Assembly: GCF_027244095.1 (NCBI RefSeq)
Contig: NC_069665.1
Location: 4,466,501-4,530,500, forward strand
Length of the DNA: 64,000 nt
From: Hemicordylus capensis
Lineage: Eukaryota; Chordata; Lepidosauria; Squamata; Cordylidae
Reading direction: 5' to 3'
The notes beneath the pieces are model-generated. The model ran no database searches. It had not been told where the DNA came from and saw nothing but the letters and a program-made list of their open reading frames with translations. The position numbers and the translations under genes were made by a program. This document shows, one piece after another, positions 1 through 10,257 of the stretch (positions within the stretch are counted from its first letter, which is position 1; each line of letters starts with the position of its first letter).

Positions 1-50
1 GCACACTTTCTGTTGGCAGTCGTGGCAAACATGTCTATCGATGGGACCCC

Positions 51-1829
51 CTAGGTTATGAACACCTTTTCCAGTTGTAAGGGGTTTATCTCCCACTCGT
101 GTCTCTGATTGAAGCTGATGTCCCTGCTGAGCCTGTCGGCCAGACAGTTCTCCACACCCCTTATGTGGATCGCCAGTGGGTGCACTGAATGCTGTACGCA
201 CCAATCCCATTTCTTCTGTGCTAGCAGGCAAAGAGATAAGGACACTGTCCCCCCTTGGTGGTTGAGGTAGGCAATTGCCGTTGTGTTGTCCAACTCTAGT
301 TGTACTGTTCTCCCCCGTATCACTGGTTCGAACGCCCTCAACCCCAAGAACACAGCCATTAGTTCCAAGTAATTTATATGTTGGCGACTTTGTAATTGAG
401 TCCATTGGCCCTGGACGCAGGTCCCGGCGCAATGCGCACCCCAACGTGTCATTGACGCATCGGTCGTTATCTGTGAGGTGGGTATTCTGGACACAAATCC
501 AACTCCCATCCCCAAATTGTTCCGATCCAGCCACCACTGTAGGCTGGCAAGAGTACACGGCGGCAGTGTTAAATGCATATTCTGGCCATCCACATTGGGT
601 CGGAAATTTCTGAGAAACCAATGCTGCAACGTGCGCATGTGGAGCCGTGTGTGTTCCACTGTCGCGGTGCAAGATGCCATCAATCCCAACAATCGTTGGA
701 TTTGAACCGCTGGCTGTCGTGGCGACCTCTGAAAGAGCAGTATGAGAGTCCGTATCTGAGCAACCCGTTCCTCCGGTAAGAATGCCCTTTGCTTTTCCAG
801 GTCCAGAACCGCCCCAATGAAATCTACACTGGTTCTTGGTTCCAGCCTCGACTTCTTCCAATTCACATTGATCCCGAGGTCCTGTAATAAGTCTAACAAC
901 TCCTGCACCTGATGAACTAGCATGCCCTTGTCGTGGCTCACCACCAGCCAATCGTCCAAGTATGGATAGAGCCTTAGGCCCCGCGTCCTGAGGTATGCCA
1001 CTACCACTGCCATCACCTTGGTGAATACTCTGGGCGCTGTGGAGAGTCCAAAGGGCAGCACCGCATACTGATAAATCTGTGCCCCTACCGTAAACCTGAG
1101 ATATTTGCGGTGACTCCCCTGGATCCCTATGTGGAAGTAGGCGTCTTTCAGATCCAGGGTCACCGCCCAACGCTCGTCGACCAACAGGGGAAGAATGCCC
1201 TGTAAAGTCACCATTCTGAATTTCCTGGTCCGTATGTAAAGATTGAGACCTCTCAGGTCCATTATTGCTCTGATTCCCCCATCTCTCTTGGGAATCTGAA
1301 AATAACGGGAATAGTAACCCTTCAGCCTGTCCATCCATTGCACTGGTGCAATTGCTTGTTTTTCCAGCAACACCCTGACTTCCTCCTGGAGAACTTCCGT
1401 GGCTGGCGTGTGAACCAGTCCCGAAAAAGGAGGCCTTTTCTCGAATTCCAATGCATATCCCGTCTGAACTATCCTTAGAACCCAGTGATCGGATGTTATG
1501 TTGTGCCATGCTTGAGCACGGCTTGCCAGTTTGATGCTGTACCTGGCAACTACAGGGCCGATGTTTTGAGTCCTGGATGTCTCCTTTGGCTGTGTCGGAA
1601 TTTGAAGCGTCTGGTTGCTGGGACAATAGTGCCATGGACGGACAATCCCATCAAAAGTTCTGCTTCGTGGTGTCATCACCTTGCCGAGCAGTTTTCCCTT
1701 TAGCCTTATGGTTGAATCCCCTATTGCGCTGATAGGGTTTATATTGTTTCCTATATTCCCTTCTGTCACGATACCTCTCAGGCTTTCGCTGATAGTAAGT
1801 ACGGGTTCGCAAAGATGTGCTGGACCCAC
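51..1829 (-). CDS. DIRS-type reverse transcriptase / RNase H region
   Basis: About 590 residues. The RT palm is visible with the motifs KRDGGIRAIMDLRGLN (around residue 180), a FGLSTAPRVF block and the catalytic YLDDWLVV box (around residue 290). The RNase H part begins at about residue 460 with TTDASMTRWG and continues through an ELD active-site-like block to ENCLADRLSRD. The tandem RT and RNase H without an attached integrase is typical of DIRS elements rather than of LTR retrotransposons with integrase. It copies the element RNA to DNA in the retroelement life cycle. It belongs to the repeat, not to the host gene set. Confidence 0.85.
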   Translation of the reverse strand: MGPAHLCEPVLTISESLRGIVTEGNIGNNINPISAIGDSTIRLKGKLLGKVMTPRSRTFDGIVRPWHYCPSNQTLQIPTQPKETSRTQNIGPVVARYSIKLASRAQAWHNITSDHWVLRIVQTGYALEFEKRPPFSGLVHTPATEVLQEEVRVLLEKQAIAPVQWMDRLKGYYSRYFQIPKRDGGIRAIMDLRGLNLYIRTRKFRMVTLQGILPLLVDERWAVTLDLKDAYFHIGIQGSHRKYLRFTVGAQIYQYAVLPFGLSTAPRVFTKVMAVVVAYLRTRGLRLYPYLDDWLVVSHDKGMLVHQVQELLDLLQDLGINVNWKKSRLEPRTSVDFIGAVLDLEKQRAFLPEERVAQIRTLILLFQRSPRQPAVQIQRLLGLMASCTATVEHTRLHMRTLQHWFLRNFRPNVDGQNMHLTLPPCTLASLQWWLDRNNLGMGVGFVSRIPTSQITTDASMTRWGAHCAGTCVQGQWTQLQSRQHINYLELMAVFLGLRAFEPVIRGRTVQLELDNTTAIAYLNHQGGTVSLSLCLLAQKKWDWCVQHSVHPLAIHIRGVENCLADRLSRDISFNQRHEWEINPLQLEKVFIT

Positions 1830-3042
1830 TTGAAGGTGTCATGAATGTACGCGCCGTGAATTTTGACTTTTTCAAAGTCTCCATTGACGAGTCTGTTTCC
1901 TCGTGGAATAAACCCTTTCCATCAAAGGGTAAAGACTCCACTTTCTCTTTCATATCAGCCTGCAGGCTCGCCAAACGCAGCCATGCATGCCTCCGCAAAC
2001 TTAATGCTGTCACCATTGCCCTAGATTCAGTCTTGGACAAGTGTTTAAAGGCACTCAATTGTTGGCGTGTAACAGCCGTAGTCTTTTCAAAAGTATCATT
2101 AAATCTCCATTGAAATTCCTCTGGAGATAACGATGCCGAATCCTGCATTAAAGCATCCCAAAGAAGATGGTTATATCTTGCCATGCACGTCGCATAATTA
2201 GCTATACGTATTGCTAGACAGGAGGTGCTATAGATTTTGCGACCCATAAAATCGATCTTCCTGCCTTCTTTATCTCCCGGCGTGGAATGACGGTGTGCAC
2301 CCTTAGATGATGATGCGCAACTCACAACCAAGGAGTTTGGCACGGGGTGTTGTAGTAGGTAAGTGTTATCCTGCTCAGTCACCCTATATAAATTTTCAAT
2401 ACGTTTAGAGGTCGGGGCCCCGACCCCCACCGTGTCCCATGCCACCCTGGCGGCCTTACTTATGCCCGGAATCATGGTGAGGGCAACACGGTGCGATGTC
2501 TTGGAGCTCCTCATCATATTATAGACGGGATCCGCCACATCAGCATCCGGGGATTTTATGTCCATTCCTAGCGCCTCTGCAATGTCCCTTAATAGGACAT
2601 GATAGGCTTTCAATTCCTCAGTTGGAGAGGTTGAGAGCTTAGGAGGAACATCTGACGGTGGGTCCGATCTGCGGCTGATATCATCTCCTTCAGAACTAGG
2701 GCCAGATTTGTCATCTCCACTATCATCAGAGGGAGACGAGGATGGTTCAGAAGGCGGAGGCGTAGCTTTTCTCTTCCTTTTACCCGCAGGCTTCTCTGGC
2801 GGCCGAGGATGGATGTCTACTAGCTGAGGGTTCACCGCAAGGTAAGTTTGAGCTTGAGTTAACTGTTGCTGTACAGGCAAATTGATTGCTGGAGCCTGAG
2901 TCGGCATTGCCACCTGAGCTGGAGCTGTCAAACCCATAGGTGTTACTCGGGCAGGAGCTGTTATCTGGGCAGGAGTTGCCACCTGTGGCTCTGGTACCAC
3001 CAGCGGTTGAGTAGCGTCCACTGGCTGCGTTCCTGCACGCAT
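1651..3042 (-). CDS. DIRS-like element, second Gag-like/linker frame
   Basis: About 460 residues, overlapping the start of the RT frame. The first third is rich in Pro, Gln and Val. A low-complexity Ser/Pro/Asp stretch follows, then a globular Gag-like part with conserved-looking aromatic and basic residues and a very basic Arg/Tyr/Lys tail. Position between the zinc-knuckle protein and RT suits a Gag or structural protein of a DIRS element. No enzymatic motif is seen. The assignment rests on context. Confidence 0.55.
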   Translation of the reverse strand: MRAGTQPVDATQPLVVPEPQVATPAQITAPARVTPMGLTAPAQVAMPTQAPAINLPVQQQLTQAQTYLAVNPQLVDIHPRPPEKPAGKRKRKATPPPSEPSSSPSDDSGDDKSGPSSEGDDISRRSDPPSDVPPKLSTSPTEELKAYHVLLRDIAEALGMDIKSPDADVADPVYNMMRSSKTSHRVALTMIPGISKAARVAWDTVGVGAPTSKRIENLYRVTEQDNTYLLQHPVPNSLVVSCASSSKGAHRHSTPGDKEGRKIDFMGRKIYSTSCLAIRIANYATCMARYNHLLWDALMQDSASLSPEEFQWRFNDTFEKTTAVTRQQLSAFKHLSKTESRAMVTALSLRRHAWLRLASLQADMKEKVESLPFDGKGLFHEETDSSMETLKKSKFTARTFMTPSSGSSTSLRTRTYYQRKPERYRDRREYRKQYKPYQRNRGFNHKAKGKTARQGDDTTKQNF

Positions 3043-3096
3043 GCCCTGCTCTGCCTTCCAGCGTAAAAACTCTGCATAGTCATTAGGGAGATTATG

Positions 3097-4158
3097 TCAA
3101 AATCCGCAAGTATGGGTTGGTTGAATTGACGGTGTTGGGAACCCTTCCACAGCTCCCTGCTCACGTGGCTGGTTAGGCACCGGACCCTCGTCCAAGTCCA
3201 CAGACACAAACCCACGAAAAGTCGCAGCCGAAGGGGTGCTGGAAGTCGACTCCAAGAGTTCCCGTAGGCTGTCATCTCGTCCAGCCAGCCCTGGAGTCCT
3301 CGGTGTCGAGGGAGACTGAGCTGGCATAATTGCTGGCGATAGCAGATGAGGAACAGTTCTCAACGTCGATGCCATCAACATCGACGAAGGAGTGGAGCTC
3401 ATATTCAAAAACTGTTCCGGCATCGTCAATGTCAGAGGCGCTGTATACATCATCTGGTCAAGCGTTGTCGACTCCGATACCGGGACGAGCGAACGCGCAG
3501 CTGTCGGCATTGACCTCGACTCCAATGTTGTCGGTCTCGGCATCAATCCCGATGTCGATATAGGGGCCATGGTGAGTTGGGTTGGTGTCAACGTCGAAGT
3601 CGATGTTGAAGACACTGTTATACCGACCGTCGACATAGACGGCGGTGCCTCAGGAGACTCAGCCGAGTCTTCATCATAGACCTGCATCGCAGCCGGCGAA
3701 GGAGTTTGCTGACGAGGCGTCTCTTGGTGCCGATCCTCCTTCTCCAACGCACGACGATCTTTGTCTCTGTGCTTTCGCTTCCTAGAGACCTCCTTCGGTT
3801 TCTTAAATAGAGTATCCACAGCGGCTTTAGACTGCACCTCGGCAGACCCGCTGGAACTCGGCTTCGGAGAGCCCGATGTTTCACGTGCCTTCGACATCGA
3901 AGGCATCCCCAACATTGATCCGGAGCTGGTCAACATCGAAGGCCTCGGCGTCGGCGGCCGAAGAGCTTCCTCATATAACGCCGCTTGTAGCCTCAAAGCT
4001 CTGTTCTGCCTTGTCTGTTTCGAGAAGGAACAGCAAATTTTGCACGCAGCCAAGTTATGTTCCTCTCCCAGACACATCAAGCATGCGTCATGGTAATCAG
4101 TGGAGGGCAATTTTGCCCGGCATTTTTCACAGCGCTTGAAAGTTTTCTTAGTTTCCAT
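3097..4158 (-). CDS. DIRS-like element Gag-like protein
   Basis: About 353 residues. The N-terminus carries a Cys/His cluster (CEKCRAKLP near residue 10, CLMCLGEEH near residue 27, then CKIC), which resembles the cysteine-rich motif found in Gag-like proteins of vertebrate DIRS elements. A Lys/Arg-rich stretch is seen around residues 120-150, followed by a long Ser/Thr/Pro/Met-rich region of low complexity. It is the first protein of the element in reading order. Confidence 0.6.
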   Translation of the reverse strand: METKKTFKRCEKCRAKLPSTDYHDACLMCLGEEHNLAACKICCSFSKQTRQNRALRLQAALYEEALRPPTPRPSMLTSSGSMLGMPSMSKARETSGSPKPSSSGSAEVQSKAAVDTLFKKPKEVSRKRKHRDKDRRALEKEDRHQETPRQQTPSPAAMQVYDEDSAESPEAPPSMSTVGITVSSTSTSTLTPTQLTMAPISTSGLMPRPTTLESRSMPTAARSLVPVSESTTLDQMMYTAPLTLTMPEQFLNMSSTPSSMLMASTLRTVPHLLSPAIMPAQSPSTPRTPGLAGRDDSLRELLESTSSTPSAATFRGFVSVDLDEGPVPNQPREQGAVEGFPTPSIQPTHTCGF

Positions 4159-4609
4159 CCCTCTCGCAACTGTTTCAGTCAGCCACTGGAAGCGAGTATG
4201 GTAACAAACAATCCAAAAACCGTTAACAAGTCCGTTTGCCGATCCGGGTCAAAGCCGTTTAACTTTACGAAAGATTAAGGATTAAAGACAAAGTCCAAAG
4301 AAGCAAGTCGTTTTCCGTTCCGAGATTCAATCTGAGTTTTCAAACAGTAATCGATAAGCAATAGAGTAGTCAAAAAACAGTCCTAATTTTCTCTACGAGG
4401 AGCAACAGCCAAGAGGTGTATACGCTTTGGCGGTCTGCAAGAAAACTGAAGGAGAAGCGCCCCAACCGTCAATTCCAACGGAATAAGCAGAGCACGTGCA
4501 GACGGGCGGGGCGCAAAGAGGAGCTAGCTAGTCAGCCCGGGAGGTCCCTGCGCAGGAGCAGAAACCCAGTTCTTATGGATACAATGGATCACAATCCAGA
4601 TCAGAGTAT

Positions 4610-5235
4610 GTCTTCAGCCATGTGTATTTGCACATGCGCACACACATGCCCGTTGTGTGTCCCTGAAGAGGCATGCTGGAATCCCAAATTCAGAAGGGAG
4701 TTCAGGAAGAAACAGCCTCCTTTCAACATGCAGTGCCCCATCTTACAATCTAGTGGTCACTGCCAAAATACACTGAGAACTGAGTTTAAGGGAACCCCCC
4801 AGAAGCATTTACCAGCTGTACTGCATTGCCTCTTGTAGAAAAGTGGTGCTGTGCAAGAAAATCTATGCTTGCTGTCTGAAGGCTGCAAAACTACCTCTGG
4901 CCTTGTCTAGCGTCCTATTTGCAACTTTTGCACTCATGTTAGAACTGTACAAGCTTCATCAGGAAATAAAGACTGTCTGCCATTTGGCTCCATCCTCCCT
5001 GAACTGGTGCAGGGCTCTGCAGTGACTGCAGCTCAACAGAACCTGACTGCATTAGGTTACTGGCCTGAGTTGAGTTACACTGAAACGTAAGACTGAGTTC
5101 AAAATGAGCAGCTCAGGGAATATTCATAAAAAGGAGGAGGAGAGCAGAAGCCAAGATGAATTTAGTGTCTCACTCATGGATCTCTCCCGAAATATTCAAG
5201 GTTCCTCCACTGAGGTTGCCTCCAGATTCATTCAT
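4610..5235. other. Intergenic/intronic stretch, nothing recognised
   Basis: Between the DIRS-like element and an old repeat. No exon, repeat signature or regulatory block could be supported on either strand. If RSPRY1 has its usual exon order, this is RSPRY1 intron between exons 2 and 3. Confidence 0.4.
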
Positions 5236-5237
5236 TG

Positions 5238-5950
5238 CATTTATATACTGCCCTATATAAAATATCAGGGTGGTTTACATTCCAATCAAACAACCATGTC
5301 AGGATATATTTCCTGCAAGGTGCTGTAAGGAGACTAAAACAAAGTGCAAGTCACCGTTTGCAGCAAGTAGAGAGACTGGCAACAGGTGTAGCCAATTAGG
5401 ATATGTAAAAAGGTCGTGAATGCTGACCAGATGTGATTGGCTAGAGCTAGTATAACAATAGAGCTCAAGCATGAGTCACTTGTCCACCCGGCTGCTGTTA
5501 TCTATGTGCCTGCTGTAACTGTACCTATGTGTATCTGGACCTGCTGAGACTACATATCATGTGAGTGTCCTGTACTTCAATACAATCTACGTTTGACTTT
5601 TACTCATGTGTCTGCAAGTTCTTGCTGCAATAAGAATTGGGGGCTAGCAACTTACTCTGCTACAACAGGGCAGCGCCAACAAACCACAACCTAAAAATCA
5701 TATAAACAGATTAAAACTACAATAAAACTTTAAAACATCATCAACTAAAAGCCTGATAGAACAGGTGTGTTTGATAAAACAGGTGTGTTTAAAAACAGAC
5801 TAGAGATGGGGAGATTCTGATTTCATTCGCGTGTTTGTTCCAGAGCCTCGGGGCCACCCTAGAGAAGGCCCGGTTTGGGGTTGCTACCAAGAGAGTCAGT
5901 GGCAACCGCAACCGGACCCCTCCTGATGATCTTAATAGGCGGCGTGGTTC
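5238..5950 (+). repeat. Old interspersed repeat (family B), split by an insertion
   Basis: The left part (5238-5323) carries the atttatatactgcc and ggtttaca blocks. The right part (about 5690-5950) carries the A-rich attaaaac tract and the gagatgggga block. The same blocks recur in order at 21930-22205, 27455-27720 and 53200-54450. I do not know its published name. The middle is occupied by the possible LTR at 5324-5667. Confidence 0.55.
5324..5667 (+). mobile_element. Possible solo LTR inside family B repeat
   Basis: A 344-bp block starts TGTAAGG and ends CTACAACA (TG...CA ends). It interrupts an otherwise recognisable old repeat and contains a TATA-like run and a downstream block resembling an R/U5 end. 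No clear target-site duplication was found, so this is only a candidate. The family is unknown and no internal coding region is attached. Confidence 0.3.
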
Positions 5951-5984
5951 ATGAATAAGGGGGCTGTCTCTTAAACACAATAAA

Positions 5985-6055
5985 TTGTAGCTGCGGCTGA
6001 TGGAGTTATAGTTCAGCAACATCTGGAGACCCCCAGGTTGGGAACAACTGATCCA
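5985..6055. repeat. Half copy of ACTACAACTCCCA palindrome repeat
   Basis: Contains gatggagttatagttcagc followed by aacatctggagaccc, the right half of the short palindromic repeat seen many times to the right (for example 56942-57067). Confidence 0.5.
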
Positions 6056-6200
6056 AGGGATTATCAGTCTTGACACAAAATCAATCACTCCCCCCACCCC
6101 CAATATGATTTCCACAGCTTGCCCAAGAGAGCCTCTGCCAAATGCAATGCAAGAATGAGGTAGGTTCATCATTAGGATAATGCGTTTCAGGAAGCACTTA

Positions 6201-6548
<348 letters not shown>

Positions 6549-7951
6549 CTAGACAGTTTTAAAAGCAATGTTTTTTGGATCCTGAATTGCAGCCTTTGCA
6601 TTGTATGAGTTTGTAACCACCGGAATGGACGAGAAATGGTTGGTTTAGTTTCCAACATCATCATTGGAGATACACATTGGTCATCCAAAAGGAGATCTGG
6701 AAGGAAAGGGAAAAAGCATCACCATCAGTTTTCTAGATTTAAATTGGATTATAGTAGTAATCAAGCCGCTTTCCCAGCAGTATCATCATCTATGATATGG
6801 CCTTTCCTTTGGCATACCACCACACCTTAAATTCACTAATAACCATTCTTCAAGAGATGGAACTTGCTACCCAACCCTGCCCATTTACTCCAGGATTTGT
6901 TACAGTCCCTCGGCCTTCCATTCCTAGTCTGTCACCATCTATCCCATTCACAAACTTTCAGCCATAGGCCTGCATAAAGACCAATCCACTGCCAATTCCC
7001 CAGCATATCCCCACCATGAAGCACCAAAAACATCCTATAAGGGTCTGAGTTCTCAAAAGATACAAAACATCTGGGAGAGGGCAGTTGCACTTCTTCCTAA
7101 CACCTTCCCAAAGCACCTTTTGAATGGGAGGGGGGGGTGTCTTGATAGGACCAGATGCTAAAGTGCTTCCTACTCCTTCAGGTGGATCCAGACCTAGATG
7201 CAGGGAATTGATACAGGGCCGATGCAGGGGGTGGGGGCTGCAGAGTTAGAAAGATATTTCAAGTTCCCAGATGCCAGCTGCAAGTTGAGACACCTATTAA
7301 CAGGTAAAGTTACTAGGCGTTGAACCAAATTTCAAGAATCTCAGGCAGCCAGACACCCAGTTTCTTCCCCAGTCCTGGTAGGGCTAATTTGCTTCACATA
7401 AGCAGTTGCCTCTCCTACATGGTTTTATTTAAAATAGTTATATCCTGCCTCTCCTGCCATTCAAGGTAGCTTACAAAAACAAAGCAAGACTGGAGTTGCG
7501 CCTGTTTTTACACTTAGAAACACAACTATTACTGGATAACCCCCATCATGCAATAATAGTTGCATTTCTAAGTGTAAACAGATCAACAGCTCTAAGACAT
7601 TCAACTTCAGTGAACATTACATCCTACTGCAAATTTCAGCTTCTTGGCTGATGGAGCAATTTACACATAAAGATGGATTTTATATGAGAAGTGGTGGCGG
7701 GCGGGCGGGGGCGGACAATACAGAGCACCAGGCCTTCCCTGTGGACCAGTGCTTTGCTTCAACAACTCACACAGTTATCTTGTAAGAGAAATAATTGTTA
7801 CTATCCCTCAAGAACTTGTTTTTCTGAAACCACCACTGATAAGAGCTTTGTCACCACATGAAAAACCACCTATTAATGGAAGGGATTCCAGTATCATTGT
7901 TTTTTTACACACCAATTTTTCTTTTCTTTTCAACAAATACTAGCACATGTA
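6549..7951. other. RSPRY1 5' intron, left part
   Basis: No exon seen. A short foldback lies at 7503-7581 (arms TTTACACTTAGAAA and TTTCTAAGTGTAAA around a 20-bp core). A decayed repeat end lies at about 7420-7480. The rest shows nothing I can name. Confidence 0.4.
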
Positions 7952-8153
7952 CAGGTGAAACTCGAAAAATTAGAATATCGTGCAAAAGTTCATTAATTTC
8001 AGTAATGCAAATTAAAAGGTGAAACTGATATATGAGATAGACGCATTACATGCAAAGCGAGATAAGTCAAGCCTTAATTTGTTATAATTGTGATGATCAT
8101 GGCGTACAGCTCGTGAGAACCCCAAATCCACAATCCCAGAAAATTAGAATATT
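7952..8153 (+). repeat. Tc1 left terminal inverted repeat
   Basis: Begins CAGGTGAAACTCGAAAAATT directly after the TA target site. It pairs with 9360-9561, with mismatches seen at the second base, in tatcGtg/tatcAtg and in ctcGtg/ctcAtg. Confidence 0.95.
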
Positions 8154-8228
8154 ACATGCAACCAATAAAACAAGGATTGTAAATAGAACAATATCGGACC
8201 TCTGAAAAGTATAAGCATGCATATGTAT

Positions 8229-9269
8229 TCAGTACTTGGTTTGGGCCCCTTTTACAGCAATTACTGCCTCAATGCGGCGTGGCATGGATGCTATCAGCCT
8301 GTGGCACTGCTGAGGTGTTATGGAAGACCAGGATGCTTCAATAGCGGCCTTCAGCTCTTCTGCATTGTTTGGTCTCATGTCTCTCATCCTTCTCTTGGCA
8401 ATGCCCCATAGATTCTCTATGGGGTTCAGGTCAGGCGAGTCTGCTGGCCAATCAAGCACAGTAATCCCATGGTCATTGAACCAGGTTTTGGTACTTTTGG
8501 CTGTGTGGGCAGGTGCCAAGTCCTGCTGGAAAATGAAGTCAGCATCCCCATACAGCTCGTCTGCGGAAGGAAGCATGAAGTGCTCCAAAATCTCCTGATA
8601 GACGGCTGCGTTGACCCTGGACTTAATGAAGCACAGTGGACCAACACCAGCAGATGACATGGCTCCCCAAATCAACACAGACTGTGGAAACTTCACACTA
8701 GACTTCAAGCATCTTGCATTGTGTGCCTCTCCATTCTCCCTCCAGACTCTGGGTCCTTGGTTTCCAAATGAGATGCAAAAGTTGCTCTCATCAGAAAAGA
8801 GGACTTTGGACCACTGAGCAACAGACCAGTTCTTTTTTTCTTGAGCCCAGGTAAGATGCTTCTGACGTTGTTTGTTGTTCAGGAGCGGCTTGACAAGAGG
8901 AATACGACATTTGAAGCCCATGTTCAGGATCCGTCTGTGTGTGGTGGCTCTTGATGCACTAACTCCAGCCTCAGTCCACTCCTTGTGAAAGTCTCCAACA
9001 CTTTTGAATGGCCTTTTCCTGACAATCCTCTCCAGGCTGCGGTCATCCCTGCTGCTTGTGCACCTTTTTCTTCCACACTTTCCCCTTCCACATAACTTTC
9101 TATTAATGTGCTTTGATACAGCACTTTGGGAACATCCAACTTCTTTTGCAATTACCTTTTGAGGCTTTCCCTCCTTCTGGAGGGTGTCAATGATGGTTTT
9201 CTGCACAACTGTCAAGTCAGCAGTCTTTCCCATGATTGTGATTCCTAATGAACCAGACTGAGAGACCAT
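8229..9269 (-). CDS. Tc1-family transposase (DD34E), open
   Basis: 346 residues, the usual length for Tc1 transposases. The N-terminal paired-like DNA-binding part has a helix-turn-helix around KVIAKEVGCSQSAVSKHINR, then a GRGKCGRKR basic linker and a second helix-turn-helix. The catalytic triad is visible as the Asp in LFSDES, the Asp in FQQDLAPAHTA and the Glu in SPDLNPIENLW; the last two are separated by about 34 residues, giving DD34E. It cuts and pastes the element at TA sites. The natural start may be the second methionine (MGKTADLT, 9233), which is where relatives begin, rather than 9269. No stop or frameshift is visible, so the protein may be active. Confidence 0.95.
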   Translation of the reverse strand: MVSQSGSLGITIMGKTADLTVVQKTIIDTLQKEGKPQKVIAKEVGCSQSAVSKHINRKLCGRGKCGRKRCTSSRDDRSLERIVRKRPFKSVGDFHKEWTEAGVSASRATTHRRILNMGFKCRIPLVKPLLNNKQRQKHLTWAQEKKNWSVAQWSKVLFSDESNFCISFGNQGPRVWRENGEAHNARCLKSSVKFPQSVLIWGAMSSAGVGPLCFIKSRVNAAVYQEILEHFMLPSADELYGDADFIFQQDLAPAHTAKSTKTWFNDHGITVLDWPADSPDLNPIENLWGIAKRRMRDMRPNNAEELKAAIEASWSSITPQQCHRLIASMPRRIEAVIAVKGAQTKY

Positions 9270-9359
9270 TTAAAGGCTCGGGAACCCTTTGCAGGTGTTA
9301 TGGATTGATTAGCTGATTGGAGTGGGACACCTGGTGCCTAGACTGTAGAACCTTTTCAC

Positions 9360-9561
9360 AATATTCTAATTTTCTGGGATTGTGGATTTGGGGTTCTCAT
9401 GAGCTGTACGCCATGATCATCACAATTATAACAAATTAAGGCTTGACTTATCTCGCTTTGCATGTAATGCGTCTATCTCATATATCAGTTTCACCTTTTA
9501 ATTTGCATTACTGAAATTAATGAACTTTTGCATGATATTCTAATTTTTCGAGTTTCACCAG
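9360..9561 (-). repeat. Tc1 right terminal inverted repeat
   Basis: Ends TTTCGAGTTTCACCAG before TA at 9562. It is the reverse complement of the left repeat apart from three positions. Confidence 0.95.
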
Positions 9562-10249
9562 TATAAAACTGTGCAACAATGGAAAAGAACAAATAAGAAA
9601 GACTCAAATATAAGCCAGAAATTGAGAGCCATTTGCAGTTATACACAAGTCCAGTGTTAAGAAAAGACTGGATTCCGGTATCCTGAGAATGATAATTCCC
9701 CATGGCTTACATTAATTAGCCTCCAGGAGGTACAGAGAGCAGAAGACTCGCAACACTCATCATTAGACAGTGATTTTGAAACTGTATTCAACAAAGGCAT
9801 CTGCTGATGAGCTGGCATGTTGTCAGGGATTCAGGGCATGGCTGCAGAGCCTGGCAACTTACCCTGCCCACAAAAATGAGCCCCAAAGGAGACCAAGGCT
9901 CTCCTCTGCCAGGGTATTTATTAGATTACTGGCCCTCTCACTGAGCAGGTATCGACACATCCACTTGCCAGTGGTGAGTATCCCCAGCCCTCTGGCAAGC
10001 AGGACACCCAGCACCACATCGGTCTCCCCCCCATTTCCACTGCCATTTTTGAGAACAGCAGGAATCCTGAGGAGAGGAGCAAATCTTGTGCCACTAGCAC
10101 TGGGAGATGGAGATGATACTGTTTCTTACCTTCTCCATCTCCCAGTGCAAGCGAGAGAAGACCCACTTCTCTCCTAAGCCCTCTGCTCTGCCTGTGTGCC
10201 CAGAAAGGATCTGAAGGAGGGGAGGGGATTGGTGGCAACCACAAGTAGT
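9562..10249. other. RSPRY1 5' intron, no gene
   Basis: A local palindrome lies at about 10103-10147 (cactgggagatgga and tccatctcccagtg around a T/C-rich core). It suggests a decayed foldback element, but its ends are not defined. Nothing else recognised. Confidence 0.35.
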
Positions 10250-10257
10250 GGCTGGCT

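Larger units (their letters stand above)
1..4600 (-). mobile_element. DIRS-like (tyrosine-recombinase) retrotransposon, cut by window edge
   Basis: The element is read on the minus strand. From high to low coordinates it shows a leader of about 0.4 kb, a Gag-like zinc-knuckle protein, a second Gag-like or linker frame, and a reverse transcriptase with RNase H. This order and the RT/RNase H type fit vertebrate DIRS elements; the recombinase would lie beyond position 1. The outer end near 4600 is approximate because I could not define the terminal repeat. Frames are long, so the copy is probably fairly recent. Whether it is whole cannot be told because it leaves the window. The family assignment is from protein motifs, not from a search. 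Confidence 0.8.
7952..9561 (-). mobile_element. Tc1-type DNA transposon, apparently complete
   Basis: The 1610-bp element is flanked by TA on both sides (7950-7951 and 9562-9563). Terminal inverted repeats are 202 bp each (7952-8153 and 9360-9561) and differ at only three positions by my reading. The transposase lies between them on the minus strand without a stop. Long repeats of this kind are known in some Tc1 groups that moved between fish, lampreys and other vertebrates. The low divergence argues for a recent insertion. It sits in the RSPRY1 5' intron. Confidence 0.95.

Noticed and set aside
7503-7581. Short foldback TTTACACTTAGAAA
   Set aside because: Clear hairpin, but too short and without flanking duplication to call an element; mentioned only in the intron description.
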